Of a DNA stretch of 64,000 nt, positions 56,625 to 64,000 are shown piece after piece. A program made the translations under genes and the position numbers. A model generated the notes under the pieces. The model saw only the letters and a program-made list of their open reading frames with translations. It ran no database searches and was not told the DNA's origin. Within the stretch, counting starts at the first letter, position 1; each line of letters opens with the position of its first letter. The stretch comes from Gilvimarinus agarilyticus (GTDB taxonomy: Bacteria > Pseudomonadota > Gammaproteobacteria > Pseudomonadales > Cellvibrionaceae). The DNA is taken from NCBI RefSeq assembly GCF_000832015.1, contig NZ_JXCJ01000001.1, positions 3,637,751 to 3,701,750 on the forward strand, in the 5' to 3' direction.

Positions 56625-58433
56625 ATGGCTGACGACGCTAAACAGCAACAGTCTCGAATCAAAGAGCTTATCGCCCGAGGCAAGGAGCAAGGTTACTTAA
56701 CCTACTCCGAGGTGAACGACCACCTGCCAGAGGACATCTCCGATCCGGATCAGGTCGAAGACATCATCCAAATGATCAATGACATGGGTATTCGGGTTTT
56801 TGAACAAGCCCCAAACGCCGATGATTTGTTGATGGCTGATGGCGACTCCTCGGCCGATGAAATCGCCGCTGCCGAAGCCGCTGCCGCACTGGCCGCCGTG
56901 GAGACCGAAGCCGGTCGCACCACCGACCCTGTGCGCATGTACATGCGCGAAATGGGCACCGTGGAGCTGCTAACCCGCGAGGGCGAAATCGCCATTGCCA
57001 AGCGCATCGAAGAAGGTGTGCGCGAGCTGATGCACGCCATCGCTTACTGGCCCGGCTCGGTGCAAACCGTCATTAGCGAATACGAGCTGGTCGAAAAAGA
57101 AGAGCGCCGCCTGGCCGACGTCATCATCGGCTGGCTAGACCCCTCAGACGAGATCCCTACCGCTGGCGCACCTGCTGCCGCCAAAGATAGCGACGACGAT
57201 GACGAGGAAGAATCCACCTCCGGTGTCGACCCCGAAGAAGCCAAAGAGCGCTTTGGCGCCCTGAAAAAGCAACTGGCTAAAGCCAACAAAGTCATCGAGA
57301 AAAACGGCCGCGATAGCAAACAGGCCGAAAAAGAGCTCGATGCGTTAGGCGAGATCTTTAAGTTCTTCAAGTTGCCACCACGCCAGTTTGATCCGGTTTA
57401 CGTTAGCGTGCGCGACATTCTCGATCGCGCCCGTCGCGAAGAGCGCGCCATCATGGAGCTGTGCATTCGCCGCGCAAAAATGCCGCGTAAAACCTTTATT
57501 AAAGAATTTCCCGGCAACGAGTCTAACGACGAATGGATCGGTGAAATCATTGCTAAAAAGCGCGACTACTCGGAAGCGTTAAAAGTTTACGAGCCAGAAA
57601 TCGCTCGCGCCCAGCGCAAACTGCAACAAATTGAAGAAGAAAGTGGCCTGCCACTTGCCACTATTAAAGAAATTAACCGTCGCATGTCGATCGGTGAAGC
57701 GCGCGCTCGTCGCGCCAAAAAAGAAATGGTCGAGGCCAACCTGCGCTTGGTTATCTCGATTGCGAAAAAGTACACCAACCGCGGCCTGCAGTTTTTGGAT
57801 CTGATCCAAGAGGGCAACATCGGCCTGATGAAAGCCGTAGATAAGTTCGAATACCGTCGCGGCTACAAGTTCTCGACCTACGCCACCTGGTGGATTCGTC
57901 AGGCCATTACCCGCTCTATTGCGGATCAGGCTCGCACTATCCGTATTCCGGTGCACATGATCGAGACTATCAACAAACTCAACCGTGTATCGCGTCAAAT
58001 GCTGCAGGAGATGGGCCGCGAGCCCACCCCAGAGGAGCTGGGCGAGCGCATGGAAATGCCAGAAGATAAAGTTCGCAAGGTGCTTAAAATCGCCAAAGAA
58101 CCTATCTCTATGGAGACGCCAATCGGCGACGACGAAGATTCGCACCTGGGAGACTTTATTGAAGACAGCACCATCGTCTCACCGGTAGAGTCCGCCACCA
58201 GCGTCGGCCTGACCGAGTCAACCCGCGAAGTACTCTCGGGCCTCACCGCCCGCGAAGCAAAAGTACTGCGCATGCGCTTTGGTATCGACATGAACACCGA
58301 CCACACCCTTGAGGAAGTGGGCAAACAGTTCGACGTTACCCGCGAGCGTATTCGCCAGATCGAAGCCAAGGCGCTGCGTAAACTACGCCATCCTTCGCGC
58401 TCCGATCACCTCCGTAGCTTCCTCGACGAATAA
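56625..58433 (+). CDS. rpoD: RNA polymerase sigma factor RpoD (sigma-70)
   Basis: Primary sigma factor, 602 aa. Region 1.1 at the N-terminus ([20 protein letters not shown]), region 1.2 ([20 protein letters not shown]), an acidic non-conserved stretch (about 180-205), region 2 ([34 protein letters not shown]), region 3 and region 4 helix-turn-helix ([20 protein letters not shown]). All core motifs are present. Last gene of the macromolecular synthesis operon. Confidence 0.98.
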   Translation: MADDAKQQQSRIKELIARGKEQGYLTYSEVNDHLPEDISDPDQVEDIIQMINDMGIRVFEQAPNADDLLMADGDSSADEIAAAEAAAALAAVETEAGRTTDPVRMYMREMGTVELLTREGEIAIAKRIEEGVRELMHAIAYWPGSVQTVISEYELVEKEERRLADVIIGWLDPSDEIPTAGAPAAAKDSDDDDEEESTSGVDPEEAKERFGALKKQLAKANKVIEKNGRDSKQAEKELDALGEIFKFFKLPPRQFDPVYVSVRDILDRARREERAIMELCIRRAKMPRKTFIKEFPGNESNDEWIGEIIAKKRDYSEALKVYEPEIARAQRKLQQIEEESGLPLATIKEINRRMSIGEARARRAKKEMVEANLRLVISIAKKYTNRGLQFLDLIQEGNIGLMKAVDKFEYRRGYKFSTYATWWIRQAITRSIADQARTIRIPVHMIETINKLNRVSRQMLQEMGREPTPEELGERMEMPEDKVRKVLKIAKEPISMETPIGDDEDSHLGDFIEDSTIVSPVESATSVGLTESTREVLSGLTAREAKVLRMRFGIDMNTDHTLEEVGKQFDVTRERIRQIEAKALRKLRHPSRSDHLRSFLDE

Positions 58434-58437
58434 GGGA

Positions 58438-58465
58438 TTTACAAGAACTTGGGGGCGGCTATAAT
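58438..58465 (+). promoter_or_regulatory. Promoter ahead of the structured region and tRNA
   Basis: TTTACA and a perfect TATAAT with a 16-base spacer, only five bases after the rpoD stop. The bases following the -10 are GC-rich, as in stable-RNA promoters, and the -10 sits in the loop of a GCGGC/GCCGC palindrome. The predicted start near 58472 would give a leader of about 250 bases before the mature tRNA. Confidence 0.6.
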
Positions 58466-58471
58466 GCCGCT

Positions 58472-58725
58472 CCATAACGGTGAACGGTTTATTATTCACT
58501 GCGAAAAAAGAACATTACTACTGAACGCAGTAGATAAGACAAATTGAAAAGTTAAACGCAGGGCTTTTTCGCTGTAGCTAGGAGCCGCGCAGACGAAAGA
58601 GGGAGCATACATTAAGTATGTGACCGAGTGAGGTGGCCGTTTAAAGCTCCAGGCAAAAACGGCATTTCCGCCATCCCTGGCGGTCAAGCACGCGTCAATG
58701 CTACAGCGGAAAAGAACAAGTTTAA
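58472..58725 (+). ncRNA. Structured non-coding leader with long inverted repeat
   Basis: No open frame of note, but strong self-complementarity. Arms at 58564-58578 and 58700-58714 pair over 15 bases with one mismatch, and TTAAAC at 58552 pairs with GTTTAA at 58720, right against the tRNA. Inside are smaller hairpins: CATAC/GTATG near 58606-58620 and CCGCCA/TGGCGG near 58669-58684; upstream is CTACTG/CAGTAG at 58518-58533. It could be a MITE-like dispersed element inserted before the tRNA, or a structured precursor RNA. The central part resembles intergenic repeats remembered from related genomes, which is not verified. Confidence 0.5.
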
Positions 58726-58802
58726 GGGCCTTTAGCTCAGTTGGTTAGAGCATCCGACTCATAATCGGCAGGTCCCCAGTTCAAGTCTGGGAAGGCCCAC
58801 CA
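58726..58802 (+). tRNA. ileX: tRNA with CAU anticodon, probably tRNA-Ile2 (lysidine-modified)
   Basis: A full cloverleaf of 77 bases including the encoded CCA. The acceptor stem GGGCCTT/AAGGCCC is perfect, the anticodon arm is CCGA-CTCATAA-TCGG with CAT, and the T arm is CCCAG-TTCAAGT-CTGGG. Anticodon CAU fits initiator, elongator Met or Ile2. The C4-G69 and C5-G68 pairs, known positive determinants for the lysidine synthetase TilS, favour Ile2 over Met. E. coli ileX is likewise located downstream of rpoD. TilS would convert C34 so that it reads AUA. Confidence 0.85.
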
Positions 58803-58807
58803 TCCAA

Positions 58808-58843
58808 CAAAAAGCCGCTACCTTCTCGGGTAGCGGCTTTTTT
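58808..58843 (+). terminator. Terminator of the tRNA
   Basis: Nine-base perfect stem GCCGCTACC/GGTAGCGGC with a six-base loop, followed by TTTTTT. It begins a few bases after the CCA end. Confidence 0.92.
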
Positions 58844-58845
58844 AT

Positions 58846-58935
58846 TGACCTTCAGCTCAGTTGGTTAGAGCATCCGACTCACCTTCTCATATAAGTCGGG
58901 GCAGCTCCCCAGTTCAAGTCTGGGAAGGCCCACCA
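58846..58935 (+). pseudogene. Defective tandem copy of the tRNA (copy 2)
   Basis: Nearly identical to the intact tRNA except for a 13-base net insertion in the anticodon arm, giving CCGACT/AGTCGG around a 14-base loop, and 5' changes: acceptor position 1 is T and 3 is A (mispaired), position 8 is C instead of the invariant T, and one variable-loop base differs. The T arm and CCA are unchanged. It cannot form a normal anticodon loop and is most likely non-functional. Confidence 0.8.
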
Positions 58936-58941
58936 TCCAAC

Positions 58942-58976
58942 AAAAAGCCGCTATCTTCTTAGGTAGCGGCTTTTTT
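58942..58976 (+). terminator. Terminator copy behind tRNA copy 2
   Basis: Stem GCCGCTA/TAGCGGC followed by six T, a slightly diverged duplicate of the first tRNA terminator. It shows that the tandem repeat unit is tRNA plus terminator. Confidence 0.8.
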
Positions 58977-58978
58977 AT

Positions 58979-59068
58979 TGGCCTTCAGCTCAGTTGGTTA
59001 GAGCATCCGACTCACCTTCTCATATAAGTCGGGGCAGGTCCCCAGTTCAAGTCTGGGAAGGCCCACCA
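58979..59068 (+). pseudogene. Defective tandem copy of the tRNA (copy 3)
   Basis: Same 13-base anticodon-arm insertion and same C at position 8 as copy 2, so one of these two arose from the other by a 133-base duplication. Acceptor position 3 is G again, leaving only position 1 mispaired. CCA is intact. Its terminator is cut: the sequence follows the other copies to about 59095 (GCCGCTACCTTCTCG) and then diverges, which marks the edge of the downstream insertion. Confidence 0.8.
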
Positions 59069-59104
59069 TCCAACAGAAAGCCGCTACCTTCTCGTGTGCG
59101 GGGT

Positions 59105-59137
59105 ACCATAGTTTGGCCAAAATGGCCAAACTATGGT
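59105..59137. repeat. Perfect inverted repeat at the island junction
   Basis: Arms of 15 bases (ACCATAGTTTGGCCA and its exact complement TGGCCAAACTATGGT) around AAA; with one bulged base the pairing extends by GGT/ACC. It begins ten bases after the point where tRNA copy 3's terminator is lost. It could be a recombination site, the end of a mobile element or a strong hairpin. There is no T-run. Confidence 0.75.
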
Positions 59138-59437
59138 CACCTAGTATACCTGAAGTGGCCGCTTTTTAGCCTCTCCCCCCTGCCGGTACTAGCAGAGGAA
59201 TGGGGGATCAACTCTAGATTACTCTCCACATCAAGCGACCTCCCACTGTAGCCCCCCCTCTCCTTAGACACCTTATTCGTGATATGCTTTGGCGCATAAT
59301 CTTTTAATGTAGGGCTGTCTGCTAACGACATCTAACAGCGCTAAATATGATGGTCGAGTCGAGATTACTCTCAGGCGATACCCGCACCTTGCAACACATC
59401 AACATTTCGCCCAGCAGCAAGACCAAGGAGTGGCCAG
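59138..59437. other. Non-coding or degenerate stretch before the restriction genes
   Basis: About 300 bases without a supportable gene. It contains an 11-base direct repeat AGATTACTCTC at 59216-59226 and 59362-59372, and open frames of about 60 codons on both strands that match nothing recognised. It lies between the junction repeat and the hsdR relic and is probably scarred by past insertion events. Confidence 0.4.
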
Positions 59438-59683
59438 ATGGCATCTGAAGCAGATTTCCGCACAAATTATATTGCCCCTGCCGTACGGGAAGCAGTCTGG
59501 GCACCAAATATTACCTGTCGGAAGGATTGCGCCTCTGACGGCAAAAACGTAGTAGGTGGCGCACCTGAATGCCACCTAAATCATAAAGGCAATCCCTATC
59601 TAGGCGCTCTTGAACCTACTGCGAGGCTCTACTTGCCACTTAAATGCTTGGTAACCGGCTGGCGTCAAATGACACAACAATAA
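59438..59683 (+). pseudogene. Possible N-terminal relic of a type I restriction subunit
   Basis: 81-codon frame. The first 20 residues, SEADFRTNYIAPAVREAVW, resemble the start of EcoEI-type HsdR proteins (EADxRxxxIxPAxxxAGW). After that the resemblance fades except for a DGKNVVGG-like stretch, and the frame stops. This looks like the broken 5' end of a different hsdR, 12 bases before the intact one. It could instead be an unrelated small gene; the call rests on the N-terminal pattern only. Confidence 0.4.
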
Positions 59684-59695
59684 ACAGGGAATGTT

Positions 59696-62600
59696 ATGAA
59701 GTTTAACGAAGACACTCGCGTAAAGATTCCCACCATCCTTCATTTAATGAAGTTGGGCTATCAGTACCTGTCACTGAAAGGGCAAAGCTGGGATCTGGAT
59801 ACCAATATTTTCCCCGAGCTGTTCAACGCAGCAATTTCCAAGATTAATCCAGGCATTGAGCCTGGTGATGTAAGTCGCTTGCTCGAAGATATTAAGCTGG
59901 AGCTTGACAACGAAGACCTCGGCCGAGCCTTCTTCGAGCGCCTGACAGACCGCTCGAACACCAAGCTGATCGACTTTGAAAACTTCAACAACAATAGCTT
60001 TCACGTAGTCACGGAGCTGACTTGTCAGAATGGTGATGAGGAATTCCGTCCAGACATCACCCTGTTAATCAATGGCATGCCGCTGGTCTTTATTGAGGTG
60101 AAAAAGCCCAATAACCGCGAAGGTATTCTGGCTGAGCGTGATCGCATAAACAAACGCTTCCAGAATCCGAAATTCAAGCGCTTCGCCAACATCACCCAGT
60201 TCATGATCTTCTCCAATAACATGGAGTATGACGACGGTGACCCAGAACCCGTGCAAGGGGCTTTCTACGCCAGCAGTTCCTATCACAAGCCTGTATTCAA
60301 CTACTTCCGAGAAGAAGAGATACTGAACCTGACTGCGCTTCTGAAGCCGGTATCGGATGAAGAAGAGTTAAAGGTACTGAAAGACAACAACCTGGAAGTC
60401 ATTCGCAGCAACCCGGAGTTTCAGACCAATAAACAGCCAGAACGTCCGACAAATCGTATCTGCACCTCCTTGGTTAACCGTGACCGTCTGTCATTTATCC
60501 TGCGTTATGCATTGGCCTATGTGGCTGAGACCGACGGACTGCAAAAGCACATCATGCGCTATCCCCAGATGTTTGCCACCAAAGCTATTGAGCGCAAGCT
60601 TGGTGAAGGTGTTAAGAAGGGTATCATCTGGCACACACAGGGAAGTGGCAAAACAGCGCTAACCTTCTACAACGTTCGTTTTCTGACGGACTATTTCCAA
60701 AAACAGCAGGTCATTCCCAAGTTCTACTTCATCGTGGACAGGCTTGACCTGCTACAACAATCACAGCGAGAATTTACAGCACGCGGGCTAACAGTGCACA
60801 CCATTAACTCCCGTGATGCCTTTGCCAAAGACATTAAAGCCACACAGGTGATTCACAACCATTCCGGCAAGCCGGAAATCACTGTGGTAAATATCCAGAA
60901 ATTTCAGGATGACCCGGATGTCTTGTCCACCAAAGACTACGACATCAACATCCAGCGTATTTTCGTTCTGGACGAAGCGCACCGAAGTTACAACCCGAAA
61001 GGCAGCTTCTTGGCCAACCTATATCAGTCCGACCCCAACGCCATCAAGATCGCGCTAACCGGCACACCACTGATCGTTGACGAAGACAAAGCCAGAAACA
61101 AACCGGATTCCAAGGCCATCAGTTCCAAGCAGGTCTTTGGCGACTATATCCACAAATACTATTACAACGCCTCTATCGCCGATGGCTACACCCTGCGCTT
61201 GATCCGCGAAGAGATCGCCACCAACTACAAAATGGTGCTGCAACAGGCCTTAGAGGACGTAGAAGTCCAAATGGGGGATGTCGATCGCAAGCTCATCTAT
61301 GCCCACCCTAGCTTTGTAGAGCCCATGCTGGATTACATCGTCACCGATTTTGAGAAAAGTCGTGGCGCCCTAAATGACGCCAGCATTGGTGGCATGGTCA
61401 TTTGCGACAGCTCCGATCAGGCCAAAGAGATGTTCAAACTCTTCGGCGAGAAATACACCAAAAATGGGCTGCTCGATGGGGCAGCAAACGAGGGCAATAA
61501 TCCGGGTTACGACCTTCCAATGGTGGCTGAAGACTCCCCGGAATATGACGTTTCGGGCATAGCACTCAGCAACAAGCCGAGTGCCGATCGGGAAAAGCCC
61601 AACCGAAATAAAGTAAAAAGCGCGGCACTGATCCTGCACGACATAGGCACCAAAGAAGAACGCAAAGACTGGGTAGAAGGCTTCAAAGCAGGCAAGATTG
61701 ATTTCCTGTTCGTCTATAATATGCTGCTCACCGGCTTTGATGCCAAACGCCTGAAAAAGCTCTATCTGGGCAGGGTTATCCGTAAGCACAACTTGTTGCA
61801 GGCTCTCACAAGGGTTAACCGCACTTATAAGGAGTTCCGCTACGGCTACGTCGTGGATTTTGCCGACATTCGTAAAGAGTTTGATGACACCAACAGAGCC
61901 TACTTCGACGAGCTTCAGTCGGAACTAGGCGATGAAATGGAGCACTACTCCAATCTATTCAAATCGCAGGAAGAGATCACAGCAGAAATTGACCATATCA
62001 AAGACGTGCTTTTCCGCTTCGACACCGAAAATGCCGAGGTCTTCACCGACCAGGTCAGCCAGATTCAGGATCGCGAAACCGTACTAGCCCTGAAAAAAGC
62101 GCTGGAAAACGCCAAGAGCTTATACAACCTTATTCGGTTGCAAGGCGACTACGAGCTACTGGAACAGCTGGACTTTGCAAAGCTCAATGTACTCTACCGG
62201 GAAACCTGCGCCCACCTGGACATGCTCAACCTGAAAGAGAGCATCGAACAAGGCAACGATACCGCCAACCTGCTTAATGTCGCGCTTGAAGATGTGATTT
62301 TCCGCTTTATGAAGGTAAGCGAGGAAGAGCTGGTTTTGGCTGACCAGTTAAAGAATACCCTTAGCCAGACCCGTGAAGCCCTGGCCAGCAATTTTGACCA
62401 ACAAGACCCCAAGTTCGTCAGCCTGAAGGAAGAGCTGGAAAGGCTCTTCAAGAAAAAGAACCTCAGCGAAGTCACCCAGGATGAAATGGTAGCCAACATC
62501 GATGCGCTCAACAAGATCCACGTGCGAGTCAAGGAGTTGAACCGCAAGAACAACCAGCTTCGCCAGAAGTACCATGGCGATGCCAAATACACCCGCATCC

Positions 62601-62878
62601 ACAAGCGCCTGCAAGAGCGTGGCGGCATCAGCGAGTCAGAACGCAAGATCTTTGAAGCCCTCACCGGGATAAAGCAGGACGCCGATGAGCAGGTACTGAA
62701 TAACAGCCAGATACTGGACAACGAAAGCTATTTTGAACGCCAAATGATGCCCTTGGTAATCAAGCGGTTCAAAGGCGAGCAAAACATACAACTCAACGCC
62801 GACGCCTCGCGCTACATCAATCACCTGGTTGTCGCCGAATACCTGAATGAATTTAGTACCGGAGCACGTACGTGGTAG
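59696..62878 (+). CDS. hsdR: Type I restriction enzyme, R (translocase/nuclease) subunit
   Basis: 1060-aa motor-nuclease subunit. The N-terminal PD-(D/E)xK nuclease shows RPD with D120 and E134-V-K136 (PLVFIEVKKP). Helicase motif I is QGSGKT at 315-320, motif II DEAH at 426-429, and motif III LTGTPL is clear; the C-terminal half is helical. In complex with HsdM and HsdS it translocates DNA from an unmodified site and cuts at a distance. A GGGAATGTT context precedes the ATG. The gene appears intact. The R-then-M order with a seven-base overlap indicates one operon. The base composition is less GC-rich and codon use differs from neighbouring housekeeping genes, in keeping with transfer. Confidence 0.95.
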   Translation: MKFNEDTRVKIPTILHLMKLGYQYLSLKGQSWDLDTNIFPELFNAAISKINPGIEPGDVSRLLEDIKLELDNEDLGRAFFERLTDRSNTKLIDFENFNNNSFHVVTELTCQNGDEEFRPDITLLINGMPLVFIEVKKPNNREGILAERDRINKRFQNPKFKRFANITQFMIFSNNMEYDDGDPEPVQGAFYASSSYHKPVFNYFREEEILNLTALLKPVSDEEELKVLKDNNLEVIRSNPEFQTNKQPERPTNRICTSLVNRDRLSFILRYALAYVAETDGLQKHIMRYPQMFATKAIERKLGEGVKKGIIWHTQGSGKTALTFYNVRFLTDYFQKQQVIPKFYFIVDRLDLLQQSQREFTARGLTVHTINSRDAFAKDIKATQVIHNHSGKPEITVVNIQKFQDDPDVLSTKDYDINIQRIFVLDEAHRSYNPKGSFLANLYQSDPNAIKIALTGTPLIVDEDKARNKPDSKAISSKQVFGDYIHKYYYNASIADGYTLRLIREEIATNYKMVLQQALEDVEVQMGDVDRKLIYAHPSFVEPMLDYIVTDFEKSRGALNDASIGGMVICDSSDQAKEMFKLFGEKYTKNGLLDGAANEGNNPGYDLPMVAEDSPEYDVSGIALSNKPSADREKPNRNKVKSAALILHDIGTKEERKDWVEGFKAGKIDFLFVYNMLLTGFDAKRLKKLYLGRVIRKHNLLQALTRVNRTYKEFRYGYVVDFADIRKEFDDTNRAYFDELQSELGDEMEHYSNLFKSQEEITAEIDHIKDVLFRFDTENAEVFTDQVSQIQDRETVLALKKALENAKSLYNLIRLQGDYELLEQLDFAKLNVLYRETCAHLDMLNLKESIEQGNDTANLLNVALEDVIFRFMKVSEEELVLADQLKNTLSQTREALASNFDQQDPKFVSLKEELERLFKKKNLSEVTQDEMVANIDALNKIHVRVKELNRKNNQLRQKYHGDAKYTRIHKRLQERGGISESERKIFEALTGIKQDADEQVLNNSQILDNESYFERQMMPLVIKRFKGEQNIQLNADASRYINHLVVAEYLNEFSTGARTW

Positions 62879-64000
62879 AACTTGAATTTAGAGACAAAAC
62901 AAAGGCGCTGATCGATAGCCTTAAGAATATATGCGCCAACTATGGCTTGGGTAACGACGGTAATGAATTCAAAATCATTACCCAGACCTTCTTGTACAAG
63001 TTTCTCAACGACAAGTTCGCCTATGAGGCAAAGCAGATAGACGAAAAGGTCGCCAGCTCGGAGAAATGGGAAGAAGCCCTGGTCGCCATGAGCGAAGATG
63101 AGCTGGAAATGCTTCAACTGCAAATGGGTGGCGATACCGCACGCTTAAAGCCCCATCACTTTATCAGCTACTTGTTCAGCAAGCAGAACGCGCCAGACTT
63201 TGCCAAACTGTTTGATGACACCCTGCGCGACATTGCCTTGACCAACAACGACGTATTTGCCGTAAAGACAGACGGCGGCGCCAAGGTGGTACTGTTTGAC
63301 CGGATTAGCGAGTATATTGCTGATGAATCCAAGCGCGATGCTTTCTGCCGCGCCATCATCAACAAGCTGGTCGAATTCAGTTTCGAGCGTATTTTCACGC
63401 AAAAATTCGACTTCTACGCCACTATCTTTGAATACCTGATCAAAGACTACAACAGCAACTCCGGCGGCAAATACGCCGAGTACTACACACCCCATGCGGT
63501 GGCTCGCATTATGGCAGCCATTCTGGTGCCCACCGATCAGAAAGGCAAAGTGAAAAACGTCAGTTGTTACGACCCTTCAGCAGGTTCCGGCACATTATTG
63601 ATGAACGTGGCTCATGCCATTGGCGAAAACCGCTGCAGTATTTACACCCAGGACATTTCGCAAAAGTCCTCCAACCTGCTGCGCCTTAACCTGATCCTCA
63701 ACAATCTGGTGCACTCCATCCCCAATGTAATTCAGGGCAATACCGTATTACATCCGTATCATCGGGATGGAAAAGACCTGAAGAGATTTGACTACATCGT
63801 CTCCAACCCGCCGTTCAAGATGGATTTCAGCGACTTCCGCGATGAGCTAGACAGCAAAGAAAATAAAGAGCGCTTCTTTGCGGGCATCCCCACAATGCCG
63901 AAGAAAGAAAAAGAAAAGATGAAAATCTATTCTCTTTTCCTTCAACACATAATCTTCTCACTTAAATCAGGTGGCAGGGCGGCAGTGGTCGTTCCAACAG
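62872..64000 (+). CDS. hsdM: Type I modification methyltransferase, M subunit (partial)
   Basis: Starts at a GTG inside the last codons of hsdR (seven-base overlap) and runs off the window after about 376 codons. The N-terminal helical domain (TFLYKFLNDKFAYEAKQ) is followed by the N6-adenine methyltransferase domain with motif I DPSAGSG (234-240) and catalytic NPPF (312-315). It methylates the recognition sequence chosen by HsdS. An hsdS gene is expected beyond the window edge. Confidence 0.94.
   Translation, partial: MVELEFRDKTKALIDSLKNICANYGLGNDGNEFKIITQTFLYKFLNDKFAYEAKQIDEKVASSEKWEEALVAMSEDELEMLQLQMGGDTARLKPHHFISYLFSKQNAPDFAKLFDDTLRDIALTNNDVFAVKTDGGAKVVLFDRISEYIADESKRDAFCRAIINKLVEFSFERIFTQKFDFYATIFEYLIKDYNSNSGGKYAEYYTPHAVARIMAAILVPTDQKGKVKNVSCYDPSAGSGTLLMNVAHAIGENRCSIYTQDISQKSSNLLRLNLILNNLVHSIPNVIQGNTVLHPYHRDGKDLKRFDYIVSNPPFKMDFSDFRDELDSKENKERFFAGIPTMPKKEKEKMKIYSLFLQHIIFSLKSGGRAAVVVPT

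Noticed and set aside
58846-58935. Anticodon-arm insertion as a tRNA intron
   Set aside because: Known bacterial tRNA introns are self-splicing and hundreds of bases long; 13 bases cannot splice, and other tRNA positions are also damaged.
58726-59068. Three similar repeats as a CRISPR array
   Set aside because: The units are whole tRNA genes with terminators at 120 and 133 bases and have no unique spacers.
58994-59251. 85-codon plus-strand open frame across tRNA copy 3 and the junction
   Set aside because: It reads through tRNA-derived sequence and a palindrome and resembles no protein family.
59137-59331. 64-codon minus-strand open frame before the restriction genes
   Set aside because: No recognisable motif and no ribosome-binding site; listed only as part of the degenerate stretch.

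Overview
The window looks like a chromosomal segment of a marine or plant-polymer-associated gammaproteobacterium of the Pseudomonadales/Cellvibrionales type. This is inferred from synteny: rluD-bamD, pilS-pilR, the minor pilin cluster, ispH-fkpB-lspA-ileS-ribF-murJ, lipA-lipB-ybeD-dacA-rlpA-mltB-rodA-mrdA-rlmH-rsfS-nadD-proA, and cca/folK/folB/tsaD/rpsU/dnaG/rpoD all resemble the Pseudomonas arrangement. The species cannot be named from the sequence alone. Coding density is high and nearly every gene is a housekeeping gene until the last 5 kb.

Layout. 1-5.8 kb: hisC, pgeF, rluD and, divergently, bamD, then nadE. 5.9-16.8 kb: type IV pilus control (pilS-pilR) and a minor pilin/tip-adhesin operon on the minus strand (fimU-pilV-pilW-pilX-pilY1-pilE), with a divergent second GspH-type pilin (fimT). 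16.8-24.2 kb: isoprenoid, lipoprotein, Ile-tRNA, flavin and lipid II flippase genes in one minus-strand run. 24.3-30.8 kb: a Fur-box-controlled siderophore receptor plus PepSY membrane protein, a LexA-controlled yebG, an aromatic aminotransferase, a small MscS channel and a glycerophosphodiesterase. 30.7-42.4 kb: the lipoate and cell-elongation/peptidoglycan block. 42.6-45.0 kb: a PepSY protein with a PhoP/PhoQ-like two-component system. 45-53.4 kb: galE, a TorF-like outer-membrane protein, an EamA exporter, cca, folM, a CorA channel, folK, folB, tsaD. 53.5-58.4 kb: the macromolecular synthesis operon rpsU-yqeY-dnaG-rpoD.

The accessory part starts after rpoD. A promoter-led, strongly self-complementary stretch (about 58.44-58.73 kb) runs straight into a tRNA with a CAU anticodon that has tRNA-Ile2 features. 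This tRNA and its terminator are followed by two tandem, defective copies carrying the same 13-nt insertion in the anticodon arm. The third copy's terminator is cut off at a junction marked by a 15-bp perfect inverted repeat. Beyond it lie a short possible hsdR relic and an apparently intact type I restriction-modification operon (hsdR, then hsdM running off the window edge). This is the most unusual region and looks like a tRNA-associated defence island boundary.

Other points of interest are a PilY1 that lacks the usual calcium-binding loop, a palindromic element between fkpB and ispH, a possible untranslated leader or small RNA before the EamA exporter, and two losses from otherwise conserved neighbourhoods (no plsY beside tsaD, no rpsT beside murJ).
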